Of a stretch of DNA of 64,000 bases, positions 56,509-64,000 are shown piece after piece. The notes beneath the pieces are model-generated. The model had not been told where the DNA came from. It did not search any database and saw only the letters and a list, made by a program, of their open reading frames with translations. The position numbers and the translations under genes are program-made. This DNA is from Gammaproteobacteria bacterium (lineage in GTDB: Bacteria; Pseudomonadota; Gammaproteobacteria; Steroidobacterales; Woeseiaceae): NCBI GenBank assembly GCA_029884165.1, contig JAOUIH010000007.1, positions 1 through 64,000 of the forward strand, read 5' to 3'. Positions within the stretch are counted from its first letter, which is position 1. Every line of letters begins with the position of its first letter.

Positions 56509-57726
56509 ATGAAACCTGCCTTCCGTAGCCTTGCCGCATCACTTGCAGTTCTGCTTGCGACGAACGCGGACGCGGAATCCATCGCGCTCGTCAATGCGAA
56601 CCTGTTCAACGGTGTCGACCCGGCGATCCGCGAAAACGTAACGGTGCTGGTTCGGGATGGGCGCATTGAGCGCATCGGCGATGCGACTACGCCGGTACCA
56701 GAGGATTACCGGGCGATCGATTGCGAAGGGAACTACCTGATGCCCGGACTGTTCGATGTCCATACGCACATCGATACGCTGGATCGGGCGCGCCGGGCGC
56801 TCGAGTCGGGGGTTACGACGGTACGCACGGCAAGCGGAACCGCTTTCCAGGACGTCGGCCTCAGGGAACTGGTGCGTGCAGGCAAGCTTGCGGGGCCGGA
56901 CGTCATTGCGGCCGGGCTGTACGTCACGCCCGACCTCGGCGATGCGATACTCGCGGACCCTCGCCTGGTCGGTCTTGCCGATGGTGTCGATTCCGACGCC
57001 GACCTGCGATTGCTGGTCAACGTCAACGTGGATCGGGGTGCCGACGTGATCAAGACGCGCGGAACGCAACGAGCCGGTCTGCCTGACACGGATCCCAGGT
57101 AGCAGGTCTACACGGAACGGCAGCTCAAGGTCATCGTGGATGAGGCGGCACGGCGGGGCGTCGCGGTCATGGTGCACGCGCACGGCGACGAAGGGGCGCG
57201 TGCCGCTGTCCTTGCCGGTGCGCGCAGCATCGAGCACGGCACCTACCTCAGCGAGGAGACGATCGGTCTCATGCAGGAGCGTGGCACGTATTTCGTCCCG
57301 ACTTACGTGACGATGGATGAGATGAACGAGGAGCAATACGACTACGTGCTGCGGCTGCGCGGCAAGTACATGGTTCCGCAACTCGAGAAAGCTATCCGGA
57401 TGGCACACGAGGCCGGCGTGAGGATCGCTACCGGTGCCGACAACTACTATGACCCGGATTCGATCAACAGGATATCGATAGAGGTCGAGCAGTTCGTGCG
57501 CATGGGCATGAGCAATTTCGAGGCGTTGCGGTCGGCCACCGTCGTCGCAGCCGAATTGCTGCAGGTGGACGACAGGACCGGTCGCCTGGTCGAGGGCTAC
57601 GAGGCGGACATGCTTCTCGTGCCGGCCAATCCGCTGGAGGAGATCACGGCATTGCAGGACGGGCTACTGGTGATCAGCAACGGCATCGTGGCGGTCAAGC
57701 GGATACCCTTCGCCGTGACGGACTGA
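56509..57726 (+). pseudogene. Exported amidohydrolase-family protein interrupted by an in-frame TAG
   Basis: Metal-dependent amidohydrolase expected at about 405 aa. The signal peptide is visible (MKPAFRSLAASLAVLLATNADA), then DVHTHID (metal His pair), VIKTRGTQ with a likely carboxylated Lys, HAHGDEGARAAV, SIEHGTYL and ATGADNYY with the last metal Asp. The stop TAG at 57100-57102 lies between DTDPR and QVYTERQLKVIVDEA in the same frame; a CAG here would give a smooth family sequence. The first fragment (197 residues) lacks half of the metal site. TAG is the normal stop of other genes here. Confidence 0.82.
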
Positions 57727-57827
57727 CGGGATGCGCATTGCCCGGGTCTGCTTATAGCCGGTCATTCTGCGCGAGGGGCGGACGAGGACGTATAATGTGC
57801 AGCCTGACTGAACACCGGGGTAAGTCG

Positions 57828-58319
57828 ATGCAACGCCTGTTCCTGCTTTTCGTACTGATACTGCCAGCCACGTCGTCTCTCGCGGACGATCCGGCGTCGG
57901 CAGACGGGGCCGCCGAGACGCACGTCGTCATGTACAAGAGCCCGACCTGTGGCTGCTGTGAAAAATGGGCGGACCACCTTCGGGCACACGGTTTCACGGT
58001 GGACAGCCGCCCAACCGACCTGATGGAAAGCATCAAGGACGAGCGGGGCGTGCCGGTGAATCTTCGCTCCTGCCACACCGCCGAGGTCGCCGGCTACGTA
58101 GTGGAGGGCCACGTACCGGCGGACGACATACTACGATTGCTGAGGGAGCGGCCCGATAACCTGCGCGTGCTGACGGTGCCGGGCATGCCGCTGGGTTCGC
58201 CGGGCATGGAGCATCCCCGGCCGCAGGACTTCATCACGATCGCCGTGCAGGATGACGGCAAGGCGGCCATATACGCCGAACACGCAGCCGGCGAGGACTT
58301 TTCGCCCGCCGACCGGTAG
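57828..58319 (+). CDS. DUF411 family exported metal-binding protein
   Basis: Periplasmic protein, about 163 aa, signal peptide MQRLFLLFVLILPATSSLA. The mature domain has MYKSPTCGCCEKWADHL, NLRSCHTAEV and GMPLGSPGME, the cysteine/methionine pattern of DUF411 proteins tied to copper and other metals. The ATG at 57828 follows GGGGTAAG. A TATAAT at 57791-57796 could be its -10 box, with a poor -35. Confidence 0.88.
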   Translation: MQRLFLLFVLILPATSSLADDPASADGAAETHVVMYKSPTCGCCEKWADHLRAHGFTVDSRPTDLMESIKDERGVPVNLRSCHTAEVAGYVVEGHVPADDILRLLRERPDNLRVLTVPGMPLGSPGMEHPRPQDFITIAVQDDGKAAIYAEHAAGEDFSPADR

Positions 58320-58398
58320 CCGGGCGGGACAGGGCACTCCGTACCGGATGGATTCGCCGCTGCGCGGCTCACCCCTCTGGTGCGCGCGTTGCGCGTCC

Positions 58399-58418
58399 AA
58401 ACCGGCTGACGCCGGTTT
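58399..58418 (+). repeat. Perfect 8-bp inverted repeat
   Basis: AAACCGGC, loop TGAC, GCCGGTTT. It lies in a GC-rich spacer with further small palindromes such as CCGCTGCGCGG near 58359. The compact hairpin without a T-run looks like a dispersed intergenic palindromic element, but only this copy is available. Confidence 0.4.
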
Positions 58419-58461
58419 GTCGAACGACGGTCCGACTCCTTGCCAGGGAATGCAAACAAAC

Positions 58462-58490
58462 AAAAAAGGCCCGTTGCACGGGCCCTTTTT
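58462..58490 (+). terminator. Strong rho-independent terminator, probably bidirectional
   Basis: An A-run (58462-58467), a 7-bp GC-rich stem (GGCCCGT, loop TGC, ACGGGCC, 68-84) and a T-run (58486-58490). It can end transcription of the DUF411 gene. The A-run makes it work in the opposite direction as well, which shields the DUF411 unit from any antisense reading. Confidence 0.85.
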
Positions 58491-58498
58491 GTTCGTAT

Positions 58499-58548
58499 GG
58501 CACTCCAATCATAGCTCGGAAGTGTCTACCAGACCGGGGGCACTCCAA
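58499..58548 (+). repeat. 10-bp direct repeat, possible IS-end remnant
   Basis: GGCACTCCAA occurs at 58499-58508 and 58539-58548. The 30 bp between read GTGTCTACCAGACCGG at 58523-58538. The right part (GTGTCTACC...GGGGGCACTCC) resembles the terminal sequence of IS3-like elements, though no transposase remnant is visible. This is a pattern-based suggestion. Confidence 0.3.
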
Positions 58549-58706
58549 CTCAATATTAAAGGTCTCCGGCAATTCCGGGGCGATTCACTGTATGGCAAGT
58601 ATGTGGGAGGCTATTCGGCAAATGTATACTGCCAGCTTAACTTTGTGACCCGGTTTAGCAGACCGCGTACAGAGTTTCCCATACTCATTCAATCGGGGCA
58701 TTGATA

Positions 58707-60062
58707 ATGTTTAGCAAACTGATTGCCGGATGCATGATTTTAGCTCTCGCCGCATCGGGAAAAGCGGGCGAGGCGGAGGACCCGGTGATGCCCGATGTGC
58801 TGGACCTGCGTGAACAGGGGCGCGTTCGGGATGCTTGGCTCGCGAAACGCCTGGATACGGTGGTTCCGAAACTCATGCAGCGCGAAGGCATCGATCTATG
58901 GCTTCTTGTTGCCCGAGAATACAATGAGGATCCCGTCGTCGAAACCATGTTGCCGGCTACCTGGCTGGCGGCACGTCGGCGAACAGTGTTGGTTTTCCAT
59001 GATCCCGGCGGTGGGGCAGCAATCGACAAGTTGTCGGTGAGCCGATACTCGCCGGGGCCTTGGTTCGATGCAGCGTGGAATCCGGAGGAGCAGGACGACC
59101 AATGGCGGCGCGTAGCCGAAATCATCGCCGAGCGCGATCCGGAGCGCATTGCAATCAATCGGTCAGACCGTTTCCCGCTGGCCGACGGCCTGACCGCCTC
59201 GGAGGAAGACGCGCTGGTAGCCACCATTGGTGAGAAATACGCGGCGCGGCTGGTGTCGGGGGAAAATCTCTCGCTTGGTTGGCTGGAGACCCGTATCCCT
59301 GAAGAGATGGCCGTGTACCCGATCATCGTCCGTATGGCTCATGCGATTATTGCCCAGGGTTTCTCCGAGCGCGTCATAACTCCAGGAATCACCACTACCG
59401 GCGATGTCGAATGGTGGTACCGGGAACGGATCCGTGTGGCCGGGCTCGAGACCTGGTTTCATCCCAGCGTGTCAGTAGAGCGCGCCGGAGAATCGGAACA
59501 GTCTATGGTCACGCAGTTCGCTGGCGAATCGCCAAGCCCGGTCATCGAGCCGGGTGATCTCCTGCACGTCGATTTCGGTATCACGTATCTCGGTCTGAAT
59601 ACGGACACGCAGCACCACGCGTATGTCCTCAAGCCGGGCGAGACCGATGCGCCCGCAGGATTGAAAGCCGGCATATCGGCCGGGAATCACTTGCAAGAGA
59701 TCCTGATGTCGAACTTCCGCGTCGGTATCACCGGCAACGAGCTCCTGGCGGAGTCACGCGACGAGGCCATCGCGGCGGGCCTCGAGCCCACGATCTATAG
59801 CCATGCCATCGGTTTCCACGGCCACGGCGCCGGGCCCTGGATCGGAATGTGGGACGACCAGTACGCTGACCCGCCGATGGGCGACTATCCAATCCATCCG
59901 AACACGGCCTGGTCCATAGAATTGAACGTCCGGGTGGCCGTCGCAGAATGGGGGGGGAAGGTGGTGCGGTTCAAGTCTGAGGAAGATGCTTATTTTGATG
60001 GCACGACGATCCGCTTTCTTGATGGCCGCCAAGAGCGCCTGCACCTGATACCGCGACAGTAA
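58707..60062 (+). CDS. Exported M24 family metallopeptidase
   Basis: Pita-bread-fold metallopeptidase related to Xaa-Pro peptidases, about 451 aa. The signal peptide is MFSKLIAGCMILALAASGKA. Metal ligands: HVDFGITYLGLNTDTQHH (two Asp), HAIGFHGHG (His), SIELNVRV (Glu) and a C-terminal Glu in FKSEEDAYFDGTTIRFLDG. The long N-terminal creatinase-like domain is present. GGGG lies 9 nt before the ATG; an in-frame TTG at 58701 is an alternative. Divergence from core genes in base use suggests an accessory gene. Confidence 0.85.
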   Translation: MFSKLIAGCMILALAASGKAGEAEDPVMPDVLDLREQGRVRDAWLAKRLDTVVPKLMQREGIDLWLLVAREYNEDPVVETMLPATWLAARRRTVLVFHDPGGGAAIDKLSVSRYSPGPWFDAAWNPEEQDDQWRRVAEIIAERDPERIAINRSDRFPLADGLTASEEDALVATIGEKYAARLVSGENLSLGWLETRIPEEMAVYPIIVRMAHAIIAQGFSERVITPGITTTGDVEWWYRERIRVAGLETWFHPSVSVERAGESEQSMVTQFAGESPSPVIEPGDLLHVDFGITYLGLNTDTQHHAYVLKPGETDAPAGLKAGISAGNHLQEILMSNFRVGITGNELLAESRDEAIAAGLEPTIYSHAIGFHGHGAGPWIGMWDDQYADPPMGDYPIHPNTAWSIELNVRVAVAEWGGKVVRFKSEEDAYFDGTTIRFLDGRQERLHLIPRQ

Positions 60063-60164
60063 GCAGCCCTTCCATCAAGCCGAAGTCGGTAAATCCGCGG
60101 TCACTGGCCTTTACTTCGGTCCGGTCGACGAGCCTCGTCGCCTCGCAGGCTTGGTGCGATTCGG

Positions 60165-61625
60165 CTAGCCGTCGACGATCGCCTCAGCTTCGATCTCTAC
60201 GAGATAGCCCTCGCCAACCAGGTCGGCGCGCACCAGTGTATTGGCCGGCCGAGTGCGCGCGAAGCGCGCGCCGTGGGCGCGCGATACGGCTTCCCAGTCG
60301 TCCTGTTCCTGGATGAAGACGCGAGTTCGGACTACCTCGTCCAAGCGGCCGCCCAGTGACTGCAATGCTCCCTCGATCTTGTCGATCGCGAAGTGCGTTT
60401 GGGCGACCGGGTCGCCGCCGCCGATCAAGCGCGTGCCGTGGGTCGCGGTAGTACCGGAGACCAGGATGCGATTCCCTTTACGCACGGCGCGGGCGAACCC
60501 GGCGATGTCCTCCCAGACAGTGCCGGAAAGTGCTACCGTGCGCCCGTCTGCGCCAGTATCCGACCGATAGGGCGGCGGCATCGCATCGAGGTGGTGGCTC
60601 AGGTCGCCGGATGCGGTGAGGAAGGGCGGCTTACGGTATTCGTCACCGCAGTCGCCGGGAATCGGTGTCAATGCGCCAAGTGCCGCACGGATCGTCTCTC
60701 TGGCTTCGTCGTCCAGCGAAAAGTCCAGCAGCTGCAGGGTGTCTTCGATGTGTTCGCTCTCACCCAAGCGGGCACCGATGATCACGGCACCAACAGCTGG
60801 CCGCTCCAGAATGCAATGGCTGGCGACATTGGCCATGGATACGCCCAGCCGCTGAGCGGTGTAGTGCAGGACGGTGAGCAGTCGCTGGAATGCATCCCAG
60901 CCGCCAGCCTGGTCGATGTAGCGCTTGTATTTCATCTGCGACCAGGTGGTGAGTGCGTCCGAGCGAGGCTCGGGATGATCCAACCAGCGTTCGGTTAGCA
61001 AGCCGCCGGCCAAGGTGCCGAAGGCCAGTAGCTTGACTCCTGCGGCATTGCAAAGCTGTGTCATTTCATCGGCTGCCCGCTGGTCAAGGAGCGAGTAGCA
61101 GACCTGGTTGGAGACTACATTGATGCCGGACGCCAATACGATGCGCAAGTGTGCCGTGTCGAAATTTGTGAGGCCCAGGTGCCGGATCAGTCTCTGCTGC
61201 TGCAACTCCTGCAGAAAGAACAGGTCGTCGATATAGGATGGGTCCGCGTAGTTCCAGGCGTGGTACTGCAGCAGATCTAACTGCTCCGTCCTCAAGCGCT
61301 CGAGGGCACGTTCCACCGCCACACGAACAGTACCGCGCGACGAAACTCCCGGCGTTGGCACCCACTTCGTGAGCATCTGCACACTTTGGTCGCCGGCGTA
61401 GCGATCCGCAAAGATTCCGGCGATCAGTTCGGCTGAGCCGTAATGGTCGGCCATGTCGAACGTGGTCAGGCCGGCCTCCGTGTAGGCTTTCATGCTGAGT
61501 GCGGCGCGATCGAGATCCAACGGTTTCCCATCCCGTTCCAAGTCTGCGACCTGCCAGAGCCCGGTGACGATTCGGGAAATGCAAAGATCGGGGGCGAGTT
61601 TCGTACGTGCGAAAGGTTGATTCAT
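60165..61625 (-). CDS. Aldo/keto reductase fused to a RidA-like domain
   Basis: Two-domain protein, 486 aa. Residues ~1-320 form an aldo/keto reductase with the full tetrad: Asp and Tyr in FDMADHYGSAE, Lys in MLTKWVP, His in LLQYHAWNY. Residues ~360-486 form a RidA/YjgF-like domain (ILVSGTTATHG, FAIDKIEGALQSLGG, VVRTRVFIQEQ, YLVEIEAEAIV). In active RidA an Arg sits in the PARS motif; here it reads PANTLVRA, so the key Arg is missing and classical imine hydrolysis is doubtful. The start at 61625 was chosen; upstream frame is not family sequence. Confidence 0.85.
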   Translation of the reverse strand: MNQPFARTKLAPDLCISRIVTGLWQVADLERDGKPLDLDRAALSMKAYTEAGLTTFDMADHYGSAELIAGIFADRYAGDQSVQMLTKWVPTPGVSSRGTVRVAVERALERLRTEQLDLLQYHAWNYADPSYIDDLFFLQELQQQRLIRHLGLTNFDTAHLRIVLASGINVVSNQVCYSLLDQRAADEMTQLCNAAGVKLLAFGTLAGGLLTERWLDHPEPRSDALTTWSQMKYKRYIDQAGGWDAFQRLLTVLHYTAQRLGVSMANVASHCILERPAVGAVIIGARLGESEHIEDTLQLLDFSLDDEARETIRAALGALTPIPGDCGDEYRKPPFLTASGDLSHHLDAMPPPYRSDTGADGRTVALSGTVWEDIAGFARAVRKGNRILVSGTTATHGTRLIGGGDPVAQTHFAIDKIEGALQSLGGRLDEVVRTRVFIQEQDDWEAVSRAHGARFARTRPANTLVRADLVGEGYLVEIEAEAIVDG

Positions 61626-61717
61626 GGAACCAGCTGCTCTTACGCGTCGATCGCGAGATATCGCACAATATGAACGACCGAGGCGCACAGAACAATGCCT
61701 GACGCAACGCCGCGGCA

Positions 61718-61745
61718 TTGGGCGGGCGCCGCTCCTATATATAAA
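61718..61745 (+). promoter_or_regulatory. Possible sigma-70 promoter of the S9 peptidase gene
   Basis: TTGGGC (61718-61723) and TATAAA (61740-61745), 16 bp apart. The hexamers match 3/6 and 5/6. The site sits 73 bp before the S9 ATG in the divergent spacer with the aldo/keto reductase gene. Pattern only. Confidence 0.35.
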
Positions 61746-61817
61746 CGGGTCTGCGGCTGACAGGACTTAGGCACCCGAAGGTCCTCACCAGCCCGGAGCC
61801 ACGGAGACGTACGAACG

Positions 61818-64000
61818 ATGACACCACAAGGCATATCGCACGGCGCTGCCGGCGTATCGTGGCTTGCCTGGCTGGCGATAGCGCTGCTGATCGCACCACG
61901 GCTCGAAGCGGCGGAATTGCTGCCGTTGACTCTGGATCGAATATTCGCGACGCCGGCACTGGCCGGCACGCCGCCGTCGGCGCCGGCCTGGTCGCCGGAT
62001 GGTGGTTACCTCGCCTTTACCTGGAATGACGCCGGCTTGTCAGTGCGCTCGCTGTGGGTAGCCTCCCGCAACGGCGACGGCCTGCGCCGGCTAGGGCCGG
62101 GTGCCCCGACCGCCATTTCTTTGCGGGACTTCGCCTGGCTTCCGGATAGCACAGGGCTGCTTGCCCTGCAGGGCAATGAGCTGCGCTTGTTGAAGCTTGG
62201 TGACGGGCACGAGGCGCTACTGGCCGAAATCGGCCCCGGGGCTTCTGAACTGTCGGTGTCTCCGGACGGGAGATTCGCGGCCTATTTACAGGACGGAAAC
62301 CTGTGGCTTTTCGACCTCAGGGAGAACAAAAAAGCGGTGCCTGTCACGGAGGTCGGTCTCCCTGGTCTCTCACAGCCGCCGCTGGGCCGCTATAGCAGGC
62401 CTGAACGGGAGATTGGATCCGGCATTTGGGGCGGCCCAACTTATGCATGGTCGCCGAACGGGCAGACAGTTGCCGTGCACTACGTGGATCGCCGTGAATT
62501 GCGCAAGGTGCCGTTCCCCAACTACCTCGCCCCAGAGACAAGCCCGAACGAGGTGCGCCGCAGTTATCCCGGAGATCCCAACGAGTACCGAACCGTCGGG
62601 CTGCTGGACATCGCGAGCCGCGAACTCCGATTCCTAAACCTCACTGATCCGACCGGTAACCAGGTAGTAAATTTCGCTTGGTCGCCTGACGGCGTGCTGC
62701 TACTCGATATAGCCTCCGACTCGGCAGTGGATCGGTGGCTATACACAGTCGAGCCGGGCAGTGACCTGCTGCGACAAATCTGGCACAGCCGCCGGTCCAG
62801 CCGCGTTTACACGACATCCGGTGCCGCTTGGCACCCGGACGGTCGGCAGGTCGTGTTCCTGAGCGACCTCGGGGATCGATACGGGATATATGTGCTCGAT
62901 CCGTCGGCCGCCGCACCGGCGCCGCGGCTCATTACCGATCCAGCCTATGATGTGCTGGGGCCACCAATTGTCGTCGCCATTGCCGGTAGTATCTTCTACA
63001 CCGGCAACGGCGAAGGGCCTTACGAGCGTCACGTCTATCACGTGAGCGATGGTGGTAAGCCGGTCCGGGTCACGGCGCTGCCCGGGGAGCACGATGCCTA
63101 CCCGTCGCCTGACGGCAATCGGGTCGCGGTGATCTACAGCAGCGATTCGGCGCCGCCGGAACTCTATGTCGTTTCTGCGTCGAACGGAACTATGCGTCGC
63201 GTGACGACCTCGACCGGTACCGACTTCGACCGGTTCGACTGGGTCCGGGCGCGATACGTGTCGTTTCCCAGCACTATCGACAATTATACGCTGCACGGGC
63301 GTATCTTCGAACCCGTCGATCTTGATCAGAATCGTCACTACCCGGTGCTCTTCGGTCCGGTCTACTCAAACACGGCGCGCAATCGCTGGGCCGGCGTCTA
63401 CGGAATGGTGCAGCAGCTGCTGGTGCAAAAGGGCTACATCGTCATCCAGGTTGACGTGCGTGGCAGCACCGGCTACGGGCGCGCGTTTCGAGAAGAATTC
63501 CTCGTCGATTTTGCAGGTGACGATATCGAAGATCTGGCGAGCGCGGTCGATTACCTGCGGACACTGCCCTACGTCGACCCCGATCGCATCGGCATCTGGG
63601 GCAGTAGCTATGGCGGTACTCTGGCCGTTTACTCGCTGCTCAAGAAGCCCGGGCTATTCCGCGCTGGCGTAGCCGCGGCGGCGGCGGTCGATCCGCACTT
63701 CTTCGGGCCGGATGACGTCGCGATCGTACGCCGGCCGAGCAGCCATCCGGAGATATTCGAACGTGCTGCCCGCCGATACGCCGCGAGACTCGAAGATCAC
63801 CTGCTCATTATCCACGGCATGCAGGACCAGGTGGTGCCGTTCAAGACCACGGTGGTACTGGCTGAAGAGTTGATTCGGCAAGGCAAGGACTTCGATTTTG
63901 CCTTCGCACCGGGTGCCACGCACGCCTGGAGCCGCGAGCCTCACTACCAGCGTTACTTGTTCGGCAAGCTTTTGCAGCACTTCGATCGTTACCTGGCACC
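61818..64000 (+). CDS. Exported S9 family (dipeptidyl-peptidase IV-like) serine peptidase, 3' end cut off
   Basis: Secreted prolyl-oligopeptidase-type peptidase; 727 codons are visible and the end is outside the window. A signal peptide (WLAWLAIALLIAPRLEAAE) is followed by a beta-propeller with WSPDG and SPDGR blades (DPP4 N-terminal region). The alpha/beta-hydrolase has VDVRGSTGYGRAF, the nucleophile in GIWGSSYGGTL, Asp in IIHGMQDQVVPF and His in PGATHAWSR. All three catalytic residues are therefore present. The ATG at 61818 follows GGAG. It is divergent from the aldo/keto reductase. Confidence 0.9.
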   Translation, partial: MTPQGISHGAAGVSWLAWLAIALLIAPRLEAAELLPLTLDRIFATPALAGTPPSAPAWSPDGGYLAFTWNDAGLSVRSLWVASRNGDGLRRLGPGAPTAISLRDFAWLPDSTGLLALQGNELRLLKLGDGHEALLAEIGPGASELSVSPDGRFAAYLQDGNLWLFDLRENKKAVPVTEVGLPGLSQPPLGRYSRPEREIGSGIWGGPTYAWSPNGQTVAVHYVDRRELRKVPFPNYLAPETSPNEVRRSYPGDPNEYRTVGLLDIASRELRFLNLTDPTGNQVVNFAWSPDGVLLLDIASDSAVDRWLYTVEPGSDLLRQIWHSRRSSRVYTTSGAAWHPDGRQVVFLSDLGDRYGIYVLDPSAAAPAPRLITDPAYDVLGPPIVVAIAGSIFYTGNGEGPYERHVYHVSDGGKPVRVTALPGEHDAYPSPDGNRVAVIYSSDSAPPELYVVSASNGTMRRVTTSTGTDFDRFDWVRARYVSFPSTIDNYTLHGRIFEPVDLDQNRHYPVLFGPVYSNTARNRWAGVYGMVQQLLVQKGYIVIQVDVRGSTGYGRAFREEFLVDFAGDDIEDLASAVDYLRTLPYVDPDRIGIWGSSYGGTLAVYSLLKKPGLFRAGVAAAAAVDPHFFGPDDVAIVRRPSSHPEIFERAARRYAARLEDHLLIIHGMQDQVVPFKTTVVLAEELIRQGKDFDFAFAPGATHAWSREPHYQRYLFGKLLQHFDRYLA

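Larger units (their letters stand above)
58320..58706 (+). other. Non-coding spacer between DUF411 and M24 peptidase genes
   Basis: About 387 bp with no credible gene, although one frame stays open across it. It holds a GC-rich stretch with small inverted repeats (58340-58460), a strong bidirectional terminator (58462-58490), a short direct repeat (58499-58548) and a more A/T-rich part with TATACT at 58625-58630, a possible -10 box for the M24 gene. The last part differs in base composition from the core genes. Confidence 0.5.

Noticed and set aside
57100-57102. Pyrrolysine or other recoding of TAG
   Set aside because: Several normal genes here end in TAG, and no pyl genes are visible.
58320-58500. 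tRNA-like elements suggested by GGTCCGACTCC in the spacer
   Set aside because: No acceptor stem, anticodon arm or T-loop consensus could be folded.
58252-58704. 150-codon open frame across the DUF411-M24 spacer
   Set aside because: It runs through a strong terminator and repeat-like DNA, with no start signal or family match.
1-64000. CRISPR arrays, rRNA genes or intact insertion sequences
   Set aside because: No regular spaced repeats, rRNA signatures or transposase genes were found on either strand.

Overview
The window is a compact, high-GC stretch of a Gram-negative chromosome, almost certainly gammaproteobacterial. The evidence is the LPS exporter genes lptF-lptG, the pepA-holC-valS order, the rnfABCDGE-nth operon, the dcd-apbC-metG neighbourhood, the perM-hda-yfgD-like group and the GTG/ATGA-coupled gene style. 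The lineage cannot be fixed from this sequence; a Woeseiales, Chromatiales or Xanthomonadales-like organism would fit. I saw no rRNA, tRNA, CRISPR array or intact mobile element.

Layout. 1-9.5 kb: end of an RNase T gene and an M17 aminopeptidase on the minus strand, then the pyruvate dehydrogenase operon aceE-aceF-lpdA and a YjiH-type membrane protein. 9.6-13.1 kb (minus): a D-amino-acid-oxidase-like lipoprotein, then DoxX, DUF2063 and MNIO (DUF692) genes that look like a bufferin-type RiPP cluster without its precursor. 13.1-19.2 kb: rnfABCDGE-nth-DUF1841, nearly all joined by stop/start overlaps. 19.3-26.2 kb: metG, then two PilT-type ATPases and a HEAT-repeat Ser/Thr kinase, which separate metG from its usual partner apbC. 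26.5-30 kb: apbC-dcd, and purN-purM on the other strand. 30-37.7 kb: DUF2066, CDP-alcohol phosphatidyltransferase, PerM-type protein, hda, WrbA-like flavoprotein, ArsC/YfgD-like protein, small lipoprotein, acylphosphatase, lytic transglycosylase, proS. 37.9-42.7 kb: a phosphatidylserine-decarboxylase-like protein without the cleavage motif, family-4 uracil-DNA glycosylase, rimI, prfC and an MFS transporter. 42.7-46.7 kb (minus): MoxR-DUF58-TgpA. 46.8-54 kb: valS-holC-pepA, divergent from lptF-lptG. 54-64 kb: a more accessory region with an RDD protein, an NTP/NDP-type transporter, a MAPEG protein, four exported-protein genes (amidohydrolase with an amber codon, DUF411, M24 peptidase, S9 peptidase) and an aldo/keto reductase-RidA fusion.

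How the genes work together. The PDH operon makes acetyl-CoA, with lipoyl domains on both E2 and E3. Rnf is an ion-pumping electron carrier complex. The MoxR-DUF58-TgpA group looks like an envelope AAA+/transglutaminase system, and LptFG exports LPS.

The points most worth following are: (i) the HEAT-kinase plus twin PilT-type ATPase block; (ii) the precursor-less MNIO cluster; (iii) the decarboxylase homologue lacking its pyruvoyl-forming Gly-Ser; (iv) the reductase-RidA fusion; and (v) three single-base lesions, a frameshift at the purM start, a frameshift in tgpA and an in-frame TAG in the amidohydrolase. These lesions may be real mutations or assembly errors.
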